DNA of 51,775 nt from positions 1-51,775 of the forward strand of contig JANJUV010000014.1 of assembly GCA_024710405.1 (NCBI GenBank). The letters run 5' to 3'. The number at the start of each line of letters is the position of its first letter. Positions within the stretch are counted from its first letter, which is position 1. Of this stretch, positions 17,228 to 26,070 are shown one piece after another. The notes beneath the pieces were generated by a model. The model made no database searches and had not been told where the DNA came from. It worked only from the letters and a program-made list of their open reading frames with translations. Position numbers and translations under genes: made by a program. The DNA is from Bacteroidales bacterium. Its GTDB lineage: Bacteria; Bacteroidota; Bacteroidia; Bacteroidales; F082.

Positions 17228-17732
17228 TATATTTGCGTATTGGTTGTATATGAATGATAGCGGTCTTAGTCTGATTTTCCATAAAGCTTAATCTTCTTCA
17301 CAAATTATTATTGTTATATCCGTTTACAGACACTATCCTATCCTTCATAGGATCTTTCAAGCTGTAAAGTTACCAATTCCTCCAGATCAGCAAATTCATG
17401 TTGAGAAATTCCATTTTTTTCTCAGCTGTTTACCTTTGATGAAAGAAACCAACACCCAGCACCCAGGAACAAGAACCCAGAACCCCTTCTCCGTTTTACT
17501 CCCAGCCGTTCTGCGTGTTTTACTGATTAAATATTCATCCGAAACCCGCAACCCACAACCCGCAACCCGCAACCAGAACAGCGCTATTCCAACACAATCA
17601 GCCCTTTAGCGGCAATAGTTATTTAGACTGAATTCAAATAACTGCAAATCAACTGTTAAGGGCAGGCGCCAAAGCGATAATAACTAATTTAGTCCGCTGT
17701 AGAAAACATGTATAGCATAAATCTTACGACCC
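17228..17732. other. Non-coding stretch with low-complexity heptamers
   Basis: No gene is supported. The centre (about 17450-17575) is built from C/A-rich phrases such as acccagc, acccagg and acccgca, listed in part as a repeat. The right end is the upstream region of the NuoE-like operon; TAatTTAG near 17684 is one base off the -7 consensus and is not called. Confidence 0.5.
17544..17574. repeat. Tandem 7-base repeat (acccgca)n
   Basis: Four consecutive heptamers acccgca/acccaca at 17544-17571 and a partial fifth. A looser relative (acccag units) occurs near 17453-17490. Simple-sequence slippage is the likely origin; no function is implied. Confidence 0.7.
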
Positions 17733-18263
17733 ATGCGCATCACACGAATATCCGCTGAAAAGTCTCTCAGGGAGCAATCCGACGCCGACCTGAGCCGGCT
17801 CGACGCATTGTTTGCCCGCTACAAGGGCAAGGCCGGCAGCCTGATACCCCTGCTTCAGGGCACACAGCACACCTTTGGATTCATCCCCCCCCATGCCTTT
17901 GAACGTATCTCGGCCGAAACGGGCATCCCGTCTGCCGACATCTACGGGGTGGCTACCTTCTATGCCCAATTCAGGCTCAAGCCCGTAGGCAAAAACATCA
18001 TCAAGGTGTGCCACGGCACCGCCTGCCATGTGCAGAACGCCAACGCCATCACCGATGCACTGAAGGAAGAACTCAATGTGCTCGACGGCGAAACTACCGC
18101 CGACGGGCTGTTCACCCTTGAGTCGGTGGCCTGTCTCGGCTGCTGCTCACTGGCCCCGGTGATGATGATCGGCGACGACACCTTTGGCAAACTCACCGGA
18201 AAAGCAGCTGTGCGGATCATCCGCGACATGAAAAATGCCACTTGCAAACAAAAGGAAGAATGA
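17733..18263 (+). CDS. NuoE/HydC-like [2Fe-2S] subunit
   Basis: A 176-residue thioredoxin-like [2Fe-2S] protein of the NADH dehydrogenase 24 kDa (NuoE/HydC) family. The ligand set is complete: C93 and C98 (KVCHGTAC), C134 and C138 (CLGCC). ATFYAQF around residue 74 is family-typical. In Nuo, HydABC and related complexes this subunit passes electrons to or from the NuoF-like flavoprotein, which is the next gene here. First gene of a three-gene operon; the start at 17733 has no strong ribosome-binding site, which is usual in this phylum. Confidence 0.93.
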   Translation: MRITRISAEKSLREQSDADLSRLDALFARYKGKAGSLIPLLQGTQHTFGFIPPHAFERISAETGIPSADIYGVATFYAQFRLKPVGKNIIKVCHGTACHVQNANAITDALKEELNVLDGETTADGLFTLESVACLGCCSLAPVMMIGDDTFGKLTGKAAVRIIRDMKNATCKQKEE

Positions 18264-18265
18264 CA

Positions 18266-20050
18266 ATGGAACTGACACCAACAACCAAAGTGATTGTCGG
18301 GCTTGGAAGCTGCGGCATTGCAGCCGGAGCGGTGAAAACCTACAACCGGATAAAGGAACTGAGCGAGTCGGGCCTTGAAGGCTTTGAGCTGGCCAAAACA
18401 AGCTGTATCGGCATGTGCTATAAAGAACCCCTGGTGGAGGTGCAGGATGCTTCAGGTAGTGTGATCTATGGCGATATGACCGAAGAAAAGATAGAGGAGG
18501 TGCTGCGTAACCACCTCAACGGAACCATCGACCACAGCAAGGTTGTATCGGCCCAAAAGATTCAGGGCACCGAAGCCGCGTTTTTCGACGGTCAGGTGAA
18601 GATCGCCCTGCGCAACTGCGGATACATGGATCCCGAGGTGATTGAAGAAGCCGAACAGCGTGAGGCTTATGCCGCCATCAGGAAAATATTCGGTTCGGGC
18701 ATGAGCTCTGAACAGGTAATTGCCGAGGTGCTTGCTTCGGGCCTGCGCGGAAGGGGAGGCGGTGGTTTCCCCACCGGACTCAAGTGGAAGTTTGCCTTCC
18801 AGAGCGAAAGCAGTGAAAAATACATCATCTGCAATGCCGACGAAGGCGACCCGGGTGCGTTCATGGATCGTTCGCTGCTCGAAGGTGACCCCCATGCTGT
18901 GCTCGAGGGCATGATGATCGGCGGCTACGCCATCGGGGCACAGGCAGGAGTGATCTATTGCCGTGCCGAGTATCCCCTGGCCATCAAAAGACTCAACATA
19001 GCCATCGACCAGGCACGCAGTAAAGGCTATCTGGGAAAAAATGCCATGGGCCGGGACGGATTTAATTTCGACATCTATGTGAAAGAAGGTGCGGGCGCTT
19101 TTGTCTGCGGCGAAGAAACTGCTCTGATTGCCAGCATCGAAGGACAAAGGGGGATGCCCCGCAAACGGCCGCCTTTCCCGGCGGTGTCGGGTCTGTGGAA
19201 GAAACCCACCAATATCAACAACGTGGAAACCTGGGCCAACATACCGTGGATCATCAACAAAGGTGCTGCTGCCTATGCAGCTTACGGCACGGAAAAAAGC
19301 AAAGGAACAAAGGTATTTGCGCTCACTGGTAAGATACGCAACGGTGGTCTGGTGGAAGTGCCGATGGGTATCAGCATCAACGACATCATATTTAAACTTG
19401 GCGGCGGCATACAGAACGACCGTAAATTCAAGGCTGTGCAGCTGGGCGGCCCTTCAGGGGGCTGCATCCCCGCCGAACTGGGCCATACGCCCGTTGACTA
19501 CGACTCAGTGACTGCCACCGGAGCCATCATGGGTTCGGGTGGTATGGTGGTGATGGACGAAACCACCTGTATGATTGACTTAGCCAAGTTTTTCCTGCAT
19601 TTCACCCAGGAAGAATCCTGCGGCAAATGCACCTTCTGTCGCATAGGCACCAAACGGATGCTCGAGATACTGGAGCGCATCACCGAAGGAAAAGGCAAGG
19701 CCGAAGACCTCGACACCCTGGAATCGCTGGCCTATCAGATCAAGGATAACTCACTCTGTGGACTCGGTCAAACGGCACCCAATCCCGTGCTCACCACACT
19801 GAAATACTTCAGGCATGAGTACGAGGCGCATATTTTCCACCATAAGTGTCCGGCCAAAGTCTGCAAACCCCTGCTCACCTACACCATTGATCCGGAAAAA
19901 TGTACGGGCTGCACGGTTTGTGCAAAGAAATGTCCGACCACTGCTATTGACGGCGGCCGCAAGCAGGTGCATGTGATACGCACCGAGGCCTGCATCCGCT
20001 GCGGCGAATGTTTCACGGTGTGTAAATTCGATGCAGTGCTGGTTGACTAA
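18266..20050 (+). CDS. NuoF/HydB-like NADH-binding flavoprotein
   Basis: A 594-residue flavo-iron-sulfur protein of the NuoF/HydB family. Domains in order: an N-terminal thioredoxin-like [2Fe-2S] domain (SCGIAAGA, then CIGMC); the FMN site GRGGGGFPTGLKW; the NADH site NADEGDPGAFMDRS; the [4Fe-4S] motif ESCGKCTFCRIG; and a C-terminal 2x[4Fe-4S] ferredoxin domain (CTGCTVCAKKCP and CIRCGECFTVC). That C-terminal extension is typical of HydB/StnB-type subunits and absent from Complex I NuoF. In bifurcating relatives this subunit carries the FMN that oxidises or reduces NAD(H). The start at 18266 sits nine bases after aaagga; an ATG at 18260 overlapping the NuoE-like stop is the alternative. Confidence 0.93.
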   Translation: MELTPTTKVIVGLGSCGIAAGAVKTYNRIKELSESGLEGFELAKTSCIGMCYKEPLVEVQDASGSVIYGDMTEEKIEEVLRNHLNGTIDHSKVVSAQKIQGTEAAFFDGQVKIALRNCGYMDPEVIEEAEQREAYAAIRKIFGSGMSSEQVIAEVLASGLRGRGGGGFPTGLKWKFAFQSESSEKYIICNADEGDPGAFMDRSLLEGDPHAVLEGMMIGGYAIGAQAGVIYCRAEYPLAIKRLNIAIDQARSKGYLGKNAMGRDGFNFDIYVKEGAGAFVCGEETALIASIEGQRGMPRKRPPFPAVSGLWKKPTNINNVETWANIPWIINKGAAAYAAYGTEKSKGTKVFALTGKIRNGGLVEVPMGISINDIIFKLGGGIQNDRKFKAVQLGGPSGGCIPAELGHTPVDYDSVTATGAIMGSGGMVVMDETTCMIDLAKFFLHFTQEESCGKCTFCRIGTKRMLEILERITEGKGKAEDLDTLESLAYQIKDNSLCGLGQTAPNPVLTTLKYFRHEYEAHIFHHKCPAKVCKPLLTYTIDPEKCTGCTVCAKKCPTTAIDGGRKQVHVIRTEACIRCGECFTVCKFDAVLVD

Positions 20051-20077
20051 GCAAAAAACATTCAAAAATTACTGATT

Positions 20078-23000
20078 ATGAGCCAATATATCACAATACA
20101 ACTCAACGGAACAACTGTTCAGGGCATACAGGGCGAAACTATTTATGAATGTGCTTCACGTTATGGGATCGAAATCCCGACACTTTGCCATGACCCGCGT
20201 ATTGAGCCGTTTTCGTCCTGTTATGTCTGTGTGGTCGAGGTGCAGGGGATGCGTGGCCATCAGCCCTCCTGCTCCACCTACATCACGCCCGGCATGGAGG
20301 TAAACACCGAGACCGAAGCAGTAAAAAAGGCGCGCAAAACAGCCCTCGACCTGTTGCTGAGCAACCATTATGCCGACTGCCTTGGACCCTGCAAGCAAAC
20401 CTGTCCGGCCGGAGTCGATGTTCAGGGATATATCTCGCTGATTGACAAAGGACGATATTCGGATGCCGTGGCCCTGATCAAGGAAACCAATCCGCTGCCG
20501 GCCATCTGCGGCCGGGTATGCGTGCGTCCGTGCGAGGCGGCATGCAGGCGCAACCTCATGGATGAGGGAGCAGCTGTGGGCATCGACTACCTGAAACGAT
20601 TTGCATCAGACCGGGACCTTGAATCACCCGAAAAGTTTGTTCCAACGCTAAAACCAGAAACAGGCAAAAAAGTTGCTGTGATTGGTGCCGGTCCCGGCGG
20701 GCTGTCAACGGCTTACTACCTTCGCCTCGAAGGGCATAGCGTAGATATTTTTGAAGCAGCACCCCAGCCCGGCGGCTGGCTTCGTTACGGTATTCCCGAA
20801 TACCGCCTGCCCAACGACCTTCTGGACCAGGAAGTGAAAAACATCACAGACCTCGGTGTGCAGATTCACTACAACAAAAAGTTTGGTGACAACCTCAGCT
20901 ACAAAGAAATTGCAGCTTCTTATGATGCAACCGTACTCACCATCGGATCGCAGAAAGGGACGTCGGTAGGTTGTCCGGGCGACGATGCAGAAAACGTTTT
21001 CTCAGGCATTGATTTTCTTAGAAATATGGAAATGACCGGACAGCGCTACGATTTCAGCGGAAAAACCATAGTGGTTGTCGGGGGCGGAAACACGGCCATG
21101 GACTGCTGCCGCACTTCGGTGCGCTGCGGAGCCGAAAAGGTGTATGTGGTGTATCGCCGAACGGAGAAGGAAATGCCGGCCAACCCGATCGAGATCCACG
21201 AATCGAAACTCGAAGGGGTGGAATATCTGTTTCTGACCAATCCGGTGGAAATTATCAAAGACAAAGATGGCAGGCTCGAAGCGGTGCGTCTGATCAGGCA
21301 GGAACTGGGCGAACCCGATGCTTCAGGCCGCCGCCGTCCTGTGCCTGTAGCCGGCTCAGAGTTTGACCTCAGGGCCGATTTTGTTCTGGCCGCCATCGGT
21401 CAAAAAACAGATGTTAATTTCATCGACGACATGAACAGTTTCGCCACCGAAGGCAAATTGGTCATCAACCGCTGGGGCGATATCGATGCAGACAAGAAAA
21501 GTCTGCAAACCGGCATTCCTTCAGTGTTTGCCGCCGGCGATGGGGTCACCGGTCCTGCCACCATCATCGAGGCTATAGCTCAGGCGAGGATAGCCGCCCG
21601 TTCGTGCCACCAATACCTCATGGGACTTCCGCTCGAAGCACCAAAAAAGGAATTTCTCAGCAAGAGGGATAATTTCAAACCGCAGGAAACCGCTGAATAC
21701 AAACATAAGTATCCGGCACAGCAGCGTCAGGAAATGCCGGTACTCGAAGCATCGGAGCGCAATAACTTCAATGAGGTAGAACTCGGATATACCGATGAAA
21801 TCATGGCGTTTATGGAAGCTTCACGATGCCTCGAATGCGGATGCACCGAATACTTCACCTGCGACCTGAAAAAGCATTCCACCGAATATCAGGCCGAACA
21901 AAAGGACTTCGAAGGTGAATTCCATGTGCATGAGGTTGACCACCGGCACCCCTTCATCGAGATAGACAACAACAAATGCATCCTCTGCTCACGTTGCATC
22001 CGTATCTGCCGCGAAGTGGCCGGAGCCAATGCCCTTGGTTTGATCAACCGAGGGTTTAAGAGCTTTGTAGCTCCTTCGATGGGTCTGCCTTTGCAACAAA
22101 CCACCTGCGAAAGCTGCGGCTTGTGTATCACTACATGCCCCACCGGCGCCATTACACACAACACTTCTTACAAACCTGGGCCGCTGAAACTCGAAGCGGT
22201 AAGTGCGGTAGATATGTTCGGCTCAGAAGGCTATGAAGTTGATCTGCTGCACCACAGGGGGCAGTTTTACGGAGCTGCTTCGCGAAGAGGTGAAATCAAC
22301 AAAATGGACCTCATCAGCCGGCAGCAGTTTTTTGGCGCCTCCTTATTCAGCCATAAGGACAGAATAACCCAACCGCTTAAAAAACAAGCCAACGGGACTT
22401 TTGCAGCCATTGCTTTCGATGAAGCATTCGATCTGATTGAAACAAAGATCAGACAAGTTCCTGCTGAAAAGAATGCATTTTTTGGCGGAGCAAGGCTCAC
22501 CAACGAAGAGTTATATCTGATTCAGAAATGGGCCAGAGCAGGCGTGAAGACGAACAATGTAAGCAGTTTTCATTATGTCGGACGCGGCGACGGGTATTTC
22601 AGAAATTCGAACGAGAACGCACCGTTCTGCGATCTGCGCGGAGCAACTAAGGTGTTTGTTGCCGGGGGCGAGTTGCATCTGGACAACCCCATCATCAACC
22701 ATATTCTGTGCAACACCCGCTTTAAGGAGCACATCGAAATCATTCACCTGACAACCATGCCCGACAGCCTGTTCAGCAAGAAAGCCGACAGGGTGATCAG
22801 GTTTGGCAGCTATTTCTGGTTTATTAAGGCAGTGAATCACTACCTGCTGAAAAACAACATGGAAAACAGTCTGTTCCTCAACGACCGTACCCAGGGATTT
22901 GATGAGTACAGCAGGGAAATGCTTGGCTGTGACTTTTCAAAACTGCTCGAGCTGGCCGGAACGGACGAGTCCGTTGTAGCTGCATTTGCGAGGGAGTATA

Positions 23001-23776
23001 ACGAAGAAATGAATGCCGTGATGGTGTTCCAGGAAAAGGAACTCTCGTCCAACGCCTGTCTGGCCATGCATCATCTGGCCATGATCACGGGCAAACTGGG
23101 CAAAACAGCCAACGGGTTGATTGCGATCAAGGAAAAGAGTAACGCACACGGCATCATCGACATGGGTGTGTGCCACAAAATCGGGCCGGGGGCAGAACCA
23201 ATTCTTGACGATGATCTGCAACACAGATTGGCGCAGATCTGGGGTGTGGCCGACCTGCCGTTTGCAGTCAACAGCGTGTACAGATTGATCAGCGAAGGAA
23301 GGCTGGAACAGGTCTTTATCTTCGGTGAAGACCCGCTGGGATGTGCGCTGAACAAGAACGAAGTGAAACAATGGTTCGACAAGCTCAAATTTGTTGTTGT
23401 TCAGGACCTGTTCATGACAGAAACTGCACAAAGGGCTGATCTGGTGCTGCCCGCAAGTTTCCCCTGGGAAACCGGTGGCTCGATGACCAACAGCCAGCGC
23501 AGGATACAACAGGTGGAGAAGCAATTGGAAGGCCCTGTAGCTGTGAACAGCTTTGGGCAGTTGACAGCAATCATGAAACGATTTGGGCTCAATGGTCTGA
23601 ACAGTCCTGCCGGGGTACTCAATGAAGCCTTCAGCTTGCTGCCCAAACGCGGCGATTTCAAAGAACTGAAGTTTGTGTACAAGGATAAAGACAACGCAAA
23701 CAGAATGTTTGATCACGGATGTGATGTGCTGAGTAAAATGATTGACAAAGAGTTTGCGGACAAATTGAATTGGTGA
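20078..23776 (+). CDS. NuoG/GltD fusion with degenerate FDH-like domain
   Basis: A 1232-residue multidomain electron-transfer protein. Order: NuoG-type [2Fe-2S] domain (C37, C48, C51, C65); cysteine-rich linker with H97, C101, C105, C109 and C144, C148, C152, C156; GltD/NfnB-like flavoprotein with an FAD motif (GAGPGG around 203) and an NAD(P) motif (VVVGGGNTAMD, 332-342); CLECGC at 584-589; 2x[4Fe-4S] ferredoxin domain (C634, C637, C640, C644; C677, C680, C683, C687). Residues about 700-1232 resemble the molybdopterin domain of formate dehydrogenases, but the CxxCxxxC cluster motif and the active-site Cys/Sec position are lost. It probably links a pyridine nucleotide, likely NADP(H), and ferredoxin to the NuoF-like subunit, as in Stn-type transhydrogenases. 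The start lies 27 bases after that gene. Confidence 0.88.
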   Translation: MSQYITIQLNGTTVQGIQGETIYECASRYGIEIPTLCHDPRIEPFSSCYVCVVEVQGMRGHQPSCSTYITPGMEVNTETEAVKKARKTALDLLLSNHYADCLGPCKQTCPAGVDVQGYISLIDKGRYSDAVALIKETNPLPAICGRVCVRPCEAACRRNLMDEGAAVGIDYLKRFASDRDLESPEKFVPTLKPETGKKVAVIGAGPGGLSTAYYLRLEGHSVDIFEAAPQPGGWLRYGIPEYRLPNDLLDQEVKNITDLGVQIHYNKKFGDNLSYKEIAASYDATVLTIGSQKGTSVGCPGDDAENVFSGIDFLRNMEMTGQRYDFSGKTIVVVGGGNTAMDCCRTSVRCGAEKVYVVYRRTEKEMPANPIEIHESKLEGVEYLFLTNPVEIIKDKDGRLEAVRLIRQELGEPDASGRRRPVPVAGSEFDLRADFVLAAIGQKTDVNFIDDMNSFATEGKLVINRWGDIDADKKSLQTGIPSVFAAGDGVTGPATIIEAIAQARIAARSCHQYLMGLPLEAPKKEFLSKRDNFKPQETAEYKHKYPAQQRQEMPVLEASERNNFNEVELGYTDEIMAFMEASRCLECGCTEYFTCDLKKHSTEYQAEQKDFEGEFHVHEVDHRHPFIEIDNNKCILCSRCIRICREVAGANALGLINRGFKSFVAPSMGLPLQQTTCESCGLCITTCPTGAITHNTSYKPGPLKLEAVSAVDMFGSEGYEVDLLHHRGQFYGAASRRGEINKMDLISRQQFFGASLFSHKDRITQPLKKQANGTFAAIAFDEAFDLIETKIRQVPAEKNAFFGGARLTNEELYLIQKWARAGVKTNNVSSFHYVGRGDGYFRNSNENAPFCDLRGATKVFVAGGELHLDNPIINHILCNTRFKEHIEIIHLTTMPDSLFSKKADRVIRFGSYFWFIKAVNHYLLKNNMENSLFLNDRTQGFDEYSREMLGCDFSKLLELAGTDESVVAAFAREYNEEMNAVMVFQEKELSSNACLAMHHLAMITGKLGKTANGLIAIKEKSNAHGIIDMGVCHKIGPGAEPILDDDLQHRLAQIWGVADLPFAVNSVYRLISEGRLEQVFIFGEDPLGCALNKNEVKQWFDKLKFVVVQDLFMTETAQRADLVLPASFPWETGGSMTNSQRRIQQVEKQLEGPVAVNSFGQLTAIMKRFGLNGLNSPAGVLNEAFSLLPKRGDFKELKFVYKDKDNANRMFDHGCDVLSKMIDKEFADKLNW

Positions 23777-23873
23777 TAGGCCTTTTGGAAATTCCTGTGT
23801 GGCCGGCTGTTGTGCAATGAACCATTTAGAAACTCAGTGCACTAAAAAGTAATCGTATGAGAAGTTCGTCTGA

Positions 23874-23903
23874 CTGTCAGATCTAAACTGACAAATCTGA
23901 CAG
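23874..23903. promoter_or_regulatory. Inverted repeat CTGTCAGAT-N12-ATCTGACAG
   Basis: ctgtcagat (23874-23882) and atctgacag (23895-23903) are perfect inverted copies. CTGACA lies in the spacer and another TGTCAG at about 23949. The cluster lies between the transhydrogenase-like operon and the trxB promoter. No T-run follows, so an operator is more likely than a terminator. The regulator is unknown. Confidence 0.45.
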
Positions 23904-23975
23904 TACATTTAAATCGCTTTATTATCACCAATTAATTTTGCGTCATCCTGTCAGTTTTGTGACGTGATTACATCA

Positions 23976-24008
23976 TTTGCCTGACTTTTGGATTAACTTG
24001 TACCTTTG
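23976..24008 (+). promoter_or_regulatory. Promoter of trxB
   Basis: TTTG at 23976-23979, a 21-base spacer and TAccTTTG at 24001-24008, followed by a leader of about 50 bases before the ATG at 24065. Confidence 0.65.
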
Positions 24009-24064
24009 TGGCATTGTTTTGGATCGTTCAAATCACTGTTAACTCACAAATTAAATTGAATCGT

Positions 24065-25021
24065 ATGAGCCAATCCACGGAACACATCGAATGTCTGATC
24101 ATCGGATCCGGTCCGGCCGGTTACACAGCGGCCATTTATGCTGCACGTGCCGACCTCAAGCCTGTTATATATCAGGGCATGCAGCCCGGCGGGCAGTTGA
24201 CCACCACTACTGAAGTTGAGAATTTCCCGGGTTATCCCGAAGGTGTCACCGGCCCCGAGATGATGGAAGAGCTGAAGAAACAGGCAGAGCGTTTCGGAAC
24301 CGACACCCGCTGGGGGATGATTACCGAGGTGGACACCACTGCAAGACCATTCAGGGTGAAAGATGAAGACGGCAGGGAAATACTTGCCGAAACCATCATC
24401 GTTGCCACGGGTGCCACTGCAAAATACCTCGGCCTTGAATCAGAGGAACGGTTCAAAGGTGGAGGCGTTTCGGCCTGTGCCACATGCGATGGATTTTTCT
24501 ACAAAGGCAAGGATGTAGCCGTTGTAGGTGGTGGCGATACAGCTGCCGAAGAAGCCAGTTATCTTGCAAAGCTGTGCCGCAAGGTTTATCTTATTGTGCG
24601 CAGAGACGAACTCAGGGCGTCCAAAGCCATGCAGAAAAGAGTGCTCAACACGCCCAATATCGAGGTGCTGTGGAACCATGAAACCAAAGAACTTTTCGGT
24701 GAGGAATCAGGTTTTATGAAAACCCTCAAAGGTGCGGTGCTCGTTAACAACAAAACACACGAAGAAAGGGTGATCGACATTGACGGCTTCTTTGTGGCCA
24801 TAGGTCATAAGCCCAACAGCGACCTGTTCAGCGGCGTGTTGGATATGGACGAAACAGGATACATCATTACCAAACCCGACAGCACGGCAACCAATATCCC
24901 GGGTATTTTTGCCTGTGGCGATGTTCAGGACAAGGTGTTCAGACAGGCGGTAACAGCCGCCGGAACAGGCTGTATGGCTGCCCTTGAAGCCGAGCGTTTC
25001 CTGGCTGCTCAGAACGACTGA
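24065..25021 (+). CDS. trxB: Thioredoxin reductase
   Basis: NADPH-dependent flavoprotein that reduces thioredoxin; 318 residues, normal length. FAD motif GSGPAGYTAA near residue 17, redox-active CATC with the following DGFFY around residues 138-145, NADP motif GGGDTAAEEA and the second FAD motif IFACGDVQD near the C-terminus are intact. The frame opens further upstream (24008), but those codons overlap the promoter, and the ATG at 24065 gives the family start. It is separate from the redox operon upstream but lies in the same orientation behind a possible operator cluster. Confidence 0.95.
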   Translation: MSQSTEHIECLIIGSGPAGYTAAIYAARADLKPVIYQGMQPGGQLTTTTEVENFPGYPEGVTGPEMMEELKKQAERFGTDTRWGMITEVDTTARPFRVKDEDGREILAETIIVATGATAKYLGLESEERFKGGGVSACATCDGFFYKGKDVAVVGGGDTAAEEASYLAKLCRKVYLIVRRDELRASKAMQKRVLNTPNIEVLWNHETKELFGEESGFMKTLKGAVLVNNKTHEERVIDIDGFFVAIGHKPNSDLFSGVLDMDETGYIITKPDSTATNIPGIFACGDVQDKVFRQAVTAAGTGCMAALEAERFLAAQND

Positions 25022-25120
25022 TCGAAATAGAAACTGATTCTTCGGTTCGCACGACCGGCAAATAAAAATACTACAGAGCTGATCAGGTCGTAACTGCTGA
25101 AAAAGCAGCGAAAAAACTTC

Positions 25121-25128
25121 TATTTTTG
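25121..25128 (+). promoter_or_regulatory. Bacteroidota -7 promoter element
   Basis: TATTTTTG matches TAnnTTTG, 15 bases before the GTG at 25144. No clear -33 partner. Confidence 0.5.
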
Positions 25129-25143
25129 CTGCAAACTTAAACG

Positions 25144-26070
25144 GTGGAAGCATCATCAACACGCAATTCTCAGATCATCAGGGCTTCGTGGCTGAGCATC
25201 ATTGTCAATGCTTTGCTCTCGGTGATAAAGATCGTTGCAGGCATCATGGCCGGAAGCCTCGCTGTGGTTGCTGATGGCATCGATTCGTCAGGCGATATTG
25301 TCACTTCGCTGATCACCCTGTTTACGGCCAGTATTATTTCAAGGCCGCCCAATATGCGGCATCCCTATGGCTATGAAAAGGCTGATACCGTAGCCACCAA
25401 ATTGCTTGCATTTGTGATCTTCTTTGCAGGCGCCCAGCTTGCTATTGCCACATTCAGCAGCCTGATGGACAACAAAGTGCGTGAACTGCCATCTTTGCTT
25501 GCCGTTGTGGTGGTCGTGTTGTCAATCCTTGGAAAACAGGGTCTTGCATATTATCTCAGGAAGGTCGCAAAAAGAACTGAAAGCAGCATGCTCCGGGCCA
25601 ATGCACGCAATATGCAAAACGATGTGCTTATTTCAGGTTCGGTGCTGATTGGGCTTATGTTCACCCATTTATTCAACATGCCGTTTCTCGATTCAGTAAC
25701 AGCTTTACTTGTAAGTATCTGGATCATGGTGGTTGCCGTAAGAATAATTATCGACAGCAGCCGCGAACTCATGGACGGTGTCGAAGATCCGAATTTGTAT
25801 AAGCTTGTTACTGATGCCACACTGAGTGTGGACGGTGCAGGCAATCCGCACAGGATCAGAATACGAAAAATGGCTCATCATTATCTTGTTGCCATGGATA
25901 TCGAGATTGATGGCCACATAAGCCTCGAAAAAGCGCACAAAATCTCACATCAGGTCGAGGACAACATCAAGCAAAGTGTCCCAAACGTGTACGATGTCAT
26001 CATTCACCTTGAGCCTGTGGGTGACGATGCCACCAATGAGGTTTTTGGAATTTCGGGAAAAGACCTGTAA
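25144..26070 (+). CDS. Cation diffusion facilitator transporter
   Basis: A 308-residue CDF-family exporter with about six transmembrane segments and a C-terminal cytoplasmic domain (about 215-290), exporting divalent metals in exchange for protons. The intramembrane metal site reads D47-x3-D51 (DSSGD) in helix 2 and N156-x3-D160 (NMQND) in helix 5. The histidines of zinc-specific CzcD-type members are missing, so iron or manganese is at least as likely as zinc; this rests on family comparisons only. The HPYGYEKAD loop at 73-81 is typical. The GTG start follows the promoter by 15 bases. Confidence 0.9.
   Translation: MEASSTRNSQIIRASWLSIIVNALLSVIKIVAGIMAGSLAVVADGIDSSGDIVTSLITLFTASIISRPPNMRHPYGYEKADTVATKLLAFVIFFAGAQLAIATFSSLMDNKVRELPSLLAVVVVVLSILGKQGLAYYLRKVAKRTESSMLRANARNMQNDVLISGSVLIGLMFTHLFNMPFLDSVTALLVSIWIMVVAVRIIIDSSRELMDGVEDPNLYKLVTDATLSVDGAGNPHRIRIRKMAHHYLVAMDIEIDGHISLEKAHKISHQVEDNIKQSVPNVYDVIIHLEPVGDDATNEVFGISGKDL

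Noticed and set aside
17733-23776. [FeFe]-hydrogenase (HydABC) interpretation
   Set aside because: The large subunit lacks H-cluster motifs (TSCCP- and MPCxxK-like sequences) and instead has a GltD module and an FDH-like domain.
17733-23776. Functional NAD-dependent formate dehydrogenase
   Set aside because: The catalytic Cys/Sec and the N-terminal cluster cysteines of the molybdopterin domain are absent.
23874-23903. Terminator of the transhydrogenase-like operon
   Set aside because: The inverted repeat has a 12-base spacer and no T-run, and it lies about 100 bases after the stop.
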